Origin: Rikenellaceae bacterium
Lineage (GTDB): Bacteria > Bacteroidota > Bacteroidia > Bacteroidales > Rikenellaceae
Assembly (NCBI GenBank): GCA_015060105.1
Contig: SUZD01000001.1
Coordinates: 1 to 64,000 of the forward strand
Direction: 5' to 3'
Length of the DNA stretch: 64,000 bases
In this document: positions 1 through 7,116 of the stretch, in pieces
Position numbering within the stretch: the first letter of the stretch is position 1
How the letters are laid out: each line of letters opens with the position of its first letter
Position numbers and translations under genes: made by a program
The notes under the pieces: generated by a model
The model's input: the letters and a program-made list of their open reading frames with translations, nothing else
Databases searched by the model: none
What the model was told of the DNA's origin: nothing

Positions 1-360
1 GACACCGACAAGCCCAACGACGGAGAGGGCGGCGGAAACGAAGGTGACGACACCGACAAGCCCAACGACGGAGAGGGCGGCGGAAACGAAGGTGGCGACA
101 CCGACAAACCCAATGACGGAGAGGGCGGCGGAAACGAAGGTGGCGACACCGACAAGCCCAACGACGGAGAGGGCGGCGGAAACGAAGGTGACGACACCGA
201 CAAGCCCAACGACGGAGAGGGTGGCGGAAGCGAAGGTGGCGACACCGACAAGCCCAACGACGGAGAGGGCGGCGGAAACGAAGGTGGCGACGCCGACAAA
301 CCCAACGACGGAGAGGGTGATGGAAACGAAGGTGGCGACACCGACAAGCCGACTGATGAT
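1..360 (+). repeat. 48-bp in-frame tandem repeat, 7 full copies plus a partial 8th
   Basis: gacaccgacaagcccaacgacggagagggcggcggaaacgaaggtgRc repeats at 1, 49, 97, 145, 193, 241, 289; partial at 337. Confidence 0.95.
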
Positions 361-450
361 AACAAAAAACCGCAACTTAACCCATACGAGAAATGGGAAG
401 GTTGGATTCCGCTAACTAAGACAACTAAAACAACTAAAACAACCAAATAA
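1..450 (+). CDS. C-terminal part of a repeat-rich (DTDKPNDGEGGGNEGG)n surface/secreted protein, 5' truncated by window edge
   Basis: Frame +1 is open from base 1 to TAA 448-450: seven 16-aa repeats, then ...DTDKPTDDNKKPQLNPYEKWEGWIPLTKTTKTTKTTK*. The listed ORF 44..415 is the wrong frame. Confidence 0.85.
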   Translation, partial: DTDKPNDGEGGGNEGDDTDKPNDGEGGGNEGGDTDKPNDGEGGGNEGGDTDKPNDGEGGGNEGDDTDKPNDGEGGGSEGGDTDKPNDGEGGGNEGGDADKPNDGEGDGNEGGDTDKPTDDNKKPQLNPYEKWEGWIPLTKTTKTTKTTK

Positions 451-475
451 ACTTTTTAAAAAACTTTCTAATTTT

Positions 476-3400
476 ATGAAAAAATCACTATTCTTGATGG
501 CAGCTGCCGCATTGGTTATGTCGGCCTGTACACAAGATGTTGCCGAGCAAGACGGTTTTGGTGCTGACTACACCGGAGCTGTTAAGATTAGCGCAACATC
601 GCAAGTGACTCGTACTGCAATCACCGCAGGTGAGGACGCACTTGAAGTTTCTTGGATAGCCGGAGAGGACCAAATCGGTATCTTCGCTTACGACGAGAGC
701 GAACTTGCAACTACAAATGCTGCTTACACCGCAGCAGAGTCGGGTTCGTACTCGACCTTCACCACTACCGGTGATGCTATTCAATGGGGCGAGGGTTCGC
801 ATGATTTCTATGCTTACTACCCCTACACCGGCGACGCTATGCACCAAACTGCTGTTTACGCTAACGTACCCGCAGTTCAAGAGCAAAGCGAGGCAGGTAA
901 CCTTGCACACATCGCACCTCTTGCATTTATGTACGCATCGCAAACCGATGTTGTAAAGAGTGCAGCCGGTGTTGATTTCTCGTTCCAAAATGCATTCTCG
1001 GTTGTAGCTGTTAACCTCTGCTCGGAGGCTGGCACTATCAACTGTGGCGGTGTTATCTTCCGCGCAGCTGAGGAGACTGAGGTTGTTACCGGTACCAACG
1101 TATGCGTTAATTTGACTGACGGTAGCCTCAGCTACGACAGCTCGGAGACTTCGAACCAAGTTCAAGTTAACTTGACAACTCCTGCTACTCTTGATGCAGA
1201 GAACGCACAAACCATTTACGCTTTGATTACTCCCGGTCACGCCGGTAAGACTTTCGAGGCTATCGCATTGGTTGATGGCGTAGAGGTTAGCCTTGGTACA
1301 TTTGCAATTCCCGCAAGCGGTATTCCCGCAAGCGCACTTGCAGTGTTGAATGTTAATGTTCCCGAGCCCCAACCGGTTGATTTGAGCGCAAACGGAACAG
1401 CTAACACCTACATCGTACCTGCACTTGGTAAATACTCGTTCAAAGCTACCGTTAAAGGTAACGGTCGTACAGGCGAGGTTGGTTGCGGTCGTTGGAATGA
1501 GAGTGGCGTTCACACCTTCGTTAATGGCGCTGCTGCTAACAACACTCAAACCAGTGTAGATTTGGCTCCCGCATCGGCTGAGCTTTTGTGGTACCAATCT
1601 TGGAACTCCGGTTACAAACAATATGTAGTTGATTGCCCCATCGATCCCGCATCGGTTGCTTTGGTTGATGGCAACATCGAGTTCAAAACCGCTGCAACTT
1701 TCATCCCCGGTAACGCCGTTATCGCTGCGAAAGATGCTGAGGGTAAGATTATTTGGAGCTGGCACATCTGGGTATCGGAGGGTTATAATCCCGAGGCTAC
1801 CGCTGTAAATACCGGTACTTATGGCCTTATCGCTATGGACCGTAACATCGGTGCTAACATCGCTGACTTCACCAAAACTGATGACGGCTGGGTTGCTGCT
1901 CAAGCAGTAGGTATGTTGTACCAATGGGGTCGTAAAGATCCGTTCCCCGGTCCGCTCGAGATTTCGGACGATACCGCTGATGGTAACCGTGGTGGTGTAG
2001 GTTATGGTGCTATGGCTGCTGACGGTACTTTGATGTACGGTTCGAATGGTCCCGAGGGTTCTGGCGAGGATAGAGGTTACATCGCTATTAAGAATACCGA
2101 ATACTTGCACGGTTTGGTACAAGACGCTGGTCTTTCGGGCGATTGGACTTACACCGAGGCTGTTGCTTATGCTAACGCTAACCCCCATCGTTTGATTCAC
2201 AACCGCGATCGTTCGGGTAACAACTACAACTACGACTGGTGGGGAACTCGTAACGATGCTGCAAAAGCACAAATTCTCTACGTTTGGGGTGCTCCCGGTT
2301 GGAAACAATACACCAAGAACGCACTCAAAACTATCTACGACCCCTGTCCTGCCGGTTGGATCGTTCCTTCGAGCGACTTCGGTAATGTGGCATCGGGTCT
2401 TGAAGGTGAGGCTATGGTACAACGCGAGAACTACGGTTGGTCGATTGTTACCAGCTCGGGTAACAAATTGTACTTCCCCCGTACCGGTGTTCGTTGGGGT
2501 GATGCTACCAACTTCCAAAACTGCAACACCTTGGGTGCTTACTGGACAAGCTTGATGAGTGACTTGCACTGTGCTGCTTACAACTTCGTTGATAAAGATG
2601 GCGCATTTGCCGGTGTATCGCACATCAACGGTAACGATGAGAAGAAAGTTGCTGAGAGCGTAGAGGGTAACTCGGCTCACTCGATGGGTATCTCGACTCG
2701 CGCAATCCGTTGCGTGAAAGAGAGCAACGCATTCGTTCCTTCGGAGCCCGTTGAGCCCGAACCCGAGCCCGAGGTAGTTGATTTGAGCGCAACTGCAACT
2801 TCGAACTGCTACATCGTAAACGCTCCTGCTACCGAGTACAAATTCAAAGCTACTGTAAAAGGTAACGGTTATGCTCCTATGGCTGGTGAGACCGCAGAGA
2901 TCGCTCCTACCAAAGCTCGTATGTTGTGGGCTCAATCGGGTATGACTATGACTGCTGGTGATGGTGACGATGCGTGGCCTTCTGGCTTGGGTGACGCAGG
3001 TGCACTCGATATGATCGACTACACCACCGTTGAGTTGAAAGATGGTTATGTTCACTTCACTACCGGCGAGGAGATGGTTAACGGTAACGCTGTTATCGCT
3101 GTAACCAATGACGAGGGTACTATCCTTTGGAGCTGGCACTTGTGGATGTTGAACGACTACGATCCCGCTGTTGAGGACTACTACGTAACTACCAACAACA
3201 CCAATGTATATATGATGGACCGTAACTTGGGTGCAACTGCTACTCCCAAAAACGGTGTAGACACTAACAACGAGTGGTTGGGCGCACGTGGTTACTACTA
3301 TCAATGGGGCCGTAAAGACCCGTTCGCTTCTCACAACGCTAAATGGAACGGTTACGAGACTAGAATTTACGTTTACGATGAAAATGGTGAGCCTCAAAAG

Positions 3401-4225
3401 TACGATGCAGAGGGTAATCCTTCGGCAGAAGGCGAGGTTGACTGGATTTATGTCAAATATTCGGGCTACACTGCATTCCCCCGCGTTTCTGCAAGCAATA
3501 TTCCCAATGCAGGTGATGTTTATGCAAGCGTAGCATACGCTGTGGCTAACCCGATGACCTACCTCACTGGTGGCGCAAGCTATATGTGGACTGCTGGTAC
3601 CGACGAGCATATCGTAAGTGGTGCTACTAACGAGTGGGGTAAACTCTGGGGTAACCAAAAAGAGGGTTACTCGCGTTGGGACAAAGAGGGTGTTAAGACT
3701 ATGTATGACCCCTGCCCCGCAGGTTACCGCGTTCCCGGTCCCGGTCACTTCGCATTCGTTACTGCACACAACGATGATGCAGGTGCTGGTTACAACTCGA
3801 TGGCTGCTTGGAAATACAACTGCGTAGAGAAACTCTTCGACGAGGCTGGTAACAAGAACTATCCTGACGGTATGTGTCAAGGTAATGCTCCCTACGGTCT
3901 CCACTTCTATGTTAAGGGCTCGAAAACTGCTGATCCTAACGTAGCAGAAGGTGCTCAAAACTATGGTGTAGCTCCTGAGGATGCAACTACCGCATACTTC
4001 CCCGCACAAGGCTTCTTCAACTGGTCGGCTAGCGAGAGAACTGCTAACGGCGAGAGCCCCAACATTTACGCACACACCAACGCAGTTAAGAATGCTAGTT
4101 GGTATGGTTACTCGACCTACTTCTTGCAAGCAGAGGCTCAAGGTGAGTTCTTCACTTGCTCTGGTTCGGTCAGCTATGGTGAGCAACAAGCTAAGGCAAT
4201 GCCTGTTCGTTGCTTCCGTGAGTAA
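476..4225 (+). CDS. Lipoprotein: fimbrillin-like N-terminus plus two tandem Fibrobacter succinogenes major paralogous-type (DPCPAG) modules
   Basis: Lipobox LVMSAC; YDPCPAGWIVP...AIRCVKE and YDPCPAGYRVP...PVRCFRE; both modules begin VDLSA(n)YIV...YKFKATVKGNG. Confidence 0.85.
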   Translation: MKKSLFLMAAAALVMSACTQDVAEQDGFGADYTGAVKISATSQVTRTAITAGEDALEVSWIAGEDQIGIFAYDESELATTNAAYTAAESGSYSTFTTTGDAIQWGEGSHDFYAYYPYTGDAMHQTAVYANVPAVQEQSEAGNLAHIAPLAFMYASQTDVVKSAAGVDFSFQNAFSVVAVNLCSEAGTINCGGVIFRAAEETEVVTGTNVCVNLTDGSLSYDSSETSNQVQVNLTTPATLDAENAQTIYALITPGHAGKTFEAIALVDGVEVSLGTFAIPASGIPASALAVLNVNVPEPQPVDLSANGTANTYIVPALGKYSFKATVKGNGRTGEVGCGRWNESGVHTFVNGAAANNTQTSVDLAPASAELLWYQSWNSGYKQYVVDCPIDPASVALVDGNIEFKTAATFIPGNAVIAAKDAEGKIIWSWHIWVSEGYNPEATAVNTGTYGLIAMDRNIGANIADFTKTDDGWVAAQAVGMLYQWGRKDPFPGPLEISDDTADGNRGGVGYGAMAADGTLMYGSNGPEGSGEDRGYIAIKNTEYLHGLVQDAGLSGDWTYTEAVAYANANPHRLIHNRDRSGNNYNYDWWGTRNDAAKAQILYVWGAPGWKQYTKNALKTIYDPCPAGWIVPSSDFGNVASGLEGEAMVQRENYGWSIVTSSGNKLYFPRTGVRWGDATNFQNCNTLGAYWTSLMSDLHCAAYNFVDKDGAFAGVSHINGNDEKKVAESVEGNSAHSMGISTRAIRCVKESNAFVPSEPVEPEPEPEVVDLSATATSNCYIVNAPATEYKFKATVKGNGYAPMAGETAEIAPTKARMLWAQSGMTMTAGDGDDAWPSGLGDAGALDMIDYTTVELKDGYVHFTTGEEMVNGNAVIAVTNDEGTILWSWHLWMLNDYDPAVEDYYVTTNNTNVYMMDRNLGATATPKNGVDTNNEWLGARGYYYQWGRKDPFASHNAKWNGYETRIYVYDENGEPQKYDAEGNPSAEGEVDWIYVKYSGYTAFPRVSASNIPNAGDVYASVAYAVANPMTYLTGGASYMWTAGTDEHIVSGATNEWGKLWGNQKEGYSRWDKEGVKTMYDPCPAGYRVPGPGHFAFVTAHNDDAGAGYNSMAAWKYNCVEKLFDEAGNKNYPDGMCQGNAPYGLHFYVKGSKTADPNVAEGAQNYGVAPEDATTAYFPAQGFFNWSASERTANGESPNIYAHTNAVKNASWYGYSTYFLQAEAQGEFFTCSGSVSYGEQQAKAMPVRCFRE

Positions 4226-4268
4226 GACCGCGCTGCCGTGGGCAGCATAGAGATACTCAAACAAGAGA

Positions 4269-4299
4269 GGGCGTGTCCAACAAGGGACACGCCCTTTTT
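4269..4299 (+). terminator. Rho-independent-type terminator
   Basis: GGGCGTGTCC-AACAAG-GGACACGCCC followed by TTTTT. Confidence 0.85.
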
Positions 4300-4401
4300 A
4301 TATATATTTATAATAGGTATAAAGCACACTTAATTATTTGTAGGTAGTAACACAGCGAAAAATAACTACAATGGGGCATTGGCGATTAGGTCAAAACGCC
4401 A

Positions 4402-4409
4402 TACCTTTG
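4402..4409 (+). promoter_or_regulatory. Candidate Bacteroidetes -7 box (TACCTTTG) for the TonB receptor
   Basis: TAnnTTTG match about 27 nt upstream of ATG 4436; the -33 box is weak. Confidence 0.4.
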
Positions 4410-4435
4410 CCAACGGAAAAATCAAACAGAACTAT

Positions 4436-6757
4436 ATGAATAAACTTAAACTTATTGTGGGATTGGTTTGTATGTTGGCCGTTGGTAGCGTTGCTGCACA
4501 GGAGCACAACCATCACGGACACAATCACAGCCATTCGCACGGCACTCAAAAAGATGCCCACATCACAGGACACGTTGTCGATGCCACAAGTGGAGAGCAC
4601 CTACCCTACATCACTATCACTATCGAGGGTACACAACTCGGCTCACTGACCGATGGCTCGGGACACTTCTCACTCTACAATGTCCCCGTAGGCACACAAA
4701 AAGTAACAGCTTCGTCGGTAGGTTTTCAAAGTCAAAGTATGACCGTCGAGGTGGTAGCACACAAAACCATCGAAATCAAATTCGAGTTGCGACCCTCGAT
4801 GTTGGAGATTGACGAGGTGGTAGTCTCGGGCTCGCGCAACGAGTCGAGTCGCAAGGAGTCAAGCAGTATCGTAAATGTCGTTTCGACCAAGTTGTTCGAG
4901 AAGGTATCGGCGGTAAACACAGCCGAGGTATTGAACTATCAACCCGGTTTGCGCGTGGAGTACAACTGTTCGAACTGTGGCGTTCCGCAGTTGCGTATCA
5001 ACGGTTTGGAGGGACAATACTCACAAATATTGCTGGATAGTCGTCCTATATTCTCGTCGTTGGCGGGTGTCTATGGTTTGGAGCAGTTGCCCGCAGGTAT
5101 GATTGAGCGCGTCGAGGTTATTCGCGGTGGCGGCTCGGCGTTGTTCGGGTCGAGCGCAATCGGTGGTGTGGTAAACATCATAACCAAAGAGCCTTTGCGC
5201 AGCAGCGCGATGTTGTCAAATCAGACCGCTTTCAACGAAGACGGAGGTGCCGATGTCAATACCACATTCAACGCATCGGTAGTGTCGAACGATTTTCGTA
5301 GCGGTGCATACATCTATGGTACGGTCAAAAACCGCGATTGGTACGACCGCAACGACGATGGTTTCAGCGAAGTACCACAACTCAAAGGTGCAACCATCGG
5401 TATGCGTGCCTATCATCGTTTCGGCAAATACTCCAAAATCACAGCCGACTATCACTACATCAACGAGTTTCGTCGTGGCGGTAGTCATTTCGACCGTCAG
5501 CCACACGAGGCCGATGTGACCGAGCAACTCAAACACGATATTCACGGCGGAGGTTTGACCTACGATTTCCTCAGCCGCAACGAGAAACATCACGCCAGCG
5601 TCTATGCCTCGGCACAGCACATCGGTCGTGAAAGTTATTTCGGAGCAGGACAAGACCCCAACGCCTTTGGCCGAACACGAGGTCTGACTGCAACCGCAGG
5701 AGGTCAATACACTTGGAGTTATCTGCAAGATTGGTATCTGCCCTCGCAACTGACCGCAGGCGTGGAGTACACCTATGATTATCTGAACGATGCAATGCTC
5801 GGATACAACCGAATAATCGACCAAACAAGCAGTTGCATTGGCGGTTATGTGCAGAACGAGATGAAAAACGACAAACTCGGAATCCTGCTCGGTGTGAGAG
5901 TCGATAAGCACAACAAAATACGCAAAGTCATCGCCAGCCCACGAGCAAATGTGCGTTATGCTCCTATCGAAAACCTTGCATTCCGTGTTAGTTACGCCAG
6001 CGGTTATCGCGCGCCACAAGCCTACGACGAGGACCTGCATGTAACGGCCGTAGGTGGCGATGTAACCCTCATTTCGCTCGACCCAAATCTGCGACCTGAG
6101 TATTCGCACAGCGTAAGCGGCTCGGCGGACTTCTATCAACGCTGGGGGCGTTTCGAGATGAATCTGCTGGTCGAGGGTTTCTACACCGAGTTGCAAGATG
6201 TGTTCGCACTGCGCGAAATGGGACACGATGCCGATGGAAATATCCTGATGCAGAGGGTAAACGCCTCGGGCGCAACCATCGCAGGACTTAATGTCGAACT
6301 CAAAGCAGGTCTGCAAAACAAATTGGTGCTCGACGCAGGTTTCACATTCCAAAAGAGCCGTTACAAAGAGGCGTTCCAATGGTCCGAAGATGCAAGCATC
6401 ACTCCGCAACGCCGTATGTTCCGTACGCCCGACACCTATGGTTTTGCAATCTTGACCTACAACCCGCTCAAAGCAATGACCATCGCTGCCGACCTCAAAT
6501 ACACAGGTTGTATGCTCGTGCAGCACGTCGAGCCCGATTGGGAGAAAGAGAGCCAGGCTTTCTGGGAGCTCGGTGCAAAGGTGGCGTACAACTTCCGTCT
6601 GACACAACATTTCGGTATGGAGCTGTGTGTAGGTGTCAAAAACGTTCTCGACCAATTCCAAACCGACCTCGATGTTGGTATGAATCGTGACGCAGGTTAC
6701 ATCTACGGCCCCGTATTCCCCCGCACATACTATTTCGGTGTGAAGTTCACACTATAA
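4436..6757 (+). CDS. TonB-dependent receptor with carboxypeptidase-like N-terminal domain and His-rich mature N-terminus
   Basis: ORF 4379..6757; start at MNKLKLIVGLVCMLAVGSVAAQ signal peptide, then EHNHHGHNHSHSHG, CarboxypepD_reg-like domain, plug motif RVEVIRGGGSALFGSSAIGGVVNIITK. Confidence 0.9.
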   Translation: MNKLKLIVGLVCMLAVGSVAAQEHNHHGHNHSHSHGTQKDAHITGHVVDATSGEHLPYITITIEGTQLGSLTDGSGHFSLYNVPVGTQKVTASSVGFQSQSMTVEVVAHKTIEIKFELRPSMLEIDEVVVSGSRNESSRKESSSIVNVVSTKLFEKVSAVNTAEVLNYQPGLRVEYNCSNCGVPQLRINGLEGQYSQILLDSRPIFSSLAGVYGLEQLPAGMIERVEVIRGGGSALFGSSAIGGVVNIITKEPLRSSAMLSNQTAFNEDGGADVNTTFNASVVSNDFRSGAYIYGTVKNRDWYDRNDDGFSEVPQLKGATIGMRAYHRFGKYSKITADYHYINEFRRGGSHFDRQPHEADVTEQLKHDIHGGGLTYDFLSRNEKHHASVYASAQHIGRESYFGAGQDPNAFGRTRGLTATAGGQYTWSYLQDWYLPSQLTAGVEYTYDYLNDAMLGYNRIIDQTSSCIGGYVQNEMKNDKLGILLGVRVDKHNKIRKVIASPRANVRYAPIENLAFRVSYASGYRAPQAYDEDLHVTAVGGDVTLISLDPNLRPEYSHSVSGSADFYQRWGRFEMNLLVEGFYTELQDVFALREMGHDADGNILMQRVNASGATIAGLNVELKAGLQNKLVLDAGFTFQKSRYKEAFQWSEDASITPQRRMFRTPDTYGFAILTYNPLKAMTIAADLKYTGCMLVQHVEPDWEKESQAFWELGAKVAYNFRLTQHFGMELCVGVKNVLDQFQTDLDVGMNRDAGYIYGPVFPRTYYFGVKFTL

Positions 6758-6779
6758 GCCAAACATAAGTCATAGTCCG

Positions 6780-6812
6780 GCCCCACAAGAAAAAAAACTT
6801 GTGGGGCTTTTT
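6780..6812 (+). terminator. Rho-independent-type terminator
   Basis: GCCCCACAAG-A8-CTTGTGGGGC followed by TTTTT. Confidence 0.85.
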
Positions 6813-6871
6813 GTGTGCTAAATGGTTGCAGAACATACAAATAATAAGTATTTTTGTGGCTTATGAGAACA

Positions 6872-6908
6872 AAAAGCAGATATATCTGCTTTTCACTTAT
6901 ATAAGTGA
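6872..6908. promoter_or_regulatory. Two abutting perfect palindromes (22 bp and 16 bp)
   Basis: AAAAGCAGATATATCTGCTTTT (6872-6893) and TCACTTATATAAGTGA (6893-6908) sharing one base. Confidence 0.6.
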
Positions 6909-6944
6909 GGAAAAATGCAACAAAAACTATAAAAAAAACACACA

Positions 6945-7103
6945 ATGAAAACGACACACAACTCACTCTACACTGCACCCGAGGTGCAAGTTGTAGAACT
7001 CTGCGTAGAGCAAGGCTTTGCCCTGTCGCCCTATGTGGACGAGGAGCCCGGAAAAACAGGCAACCTCATTTATGACCAATCAACCAATGACTTTGACCTT
7101 TAA
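6945..7103 (+). CDS. Small 52-aa protein upstream of fimbrillin-like lipoprotein
   Basis: ATG...TAA: MKTTHNSLYTAPEVQVVELCVEQGFALSPYVDEEPGKTGNLIYDQSTNDFDL; ends 13 nt before the ATG of the next gene; absent from the track (too short). Confidence 0.65.
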   Translation: MKTTHNSLYTAPEVQVVELCVEQGFALSPYVDEEPGKTGNLIYDQSTNDFDL

Positions 7104-7116
7104 TCGACACAGCGCT

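Noticed and set aside
1-360. Direct repeats considered as a CRISPR array
   Set aside because: Contiguous 48-bp coding repeats with no spacers and a multiple-of-3 period.
44-415. ORF of 123 aa (MTTPTSPTTERAAETK repeats) on +
   Set aside because: Out-of-frame shadow of the 48-bp repeat; frame +1 is open from base 1 to a natural C-terminus and stop at 450.
488-4264. 1258-aa antisense ORF opposite the DPCPAG lipoprotein
   Set aside because: No recognisable domains; codon-aligned shadow explained by near absence of TTA/CTA/TCA codons in the strongly biased sense gene.
5216-6661. 481-aa minus ORF antisense to TonB receptor
   Set aside because: No domain similarity; sense strand encodes a full TonB-dependent receptor.
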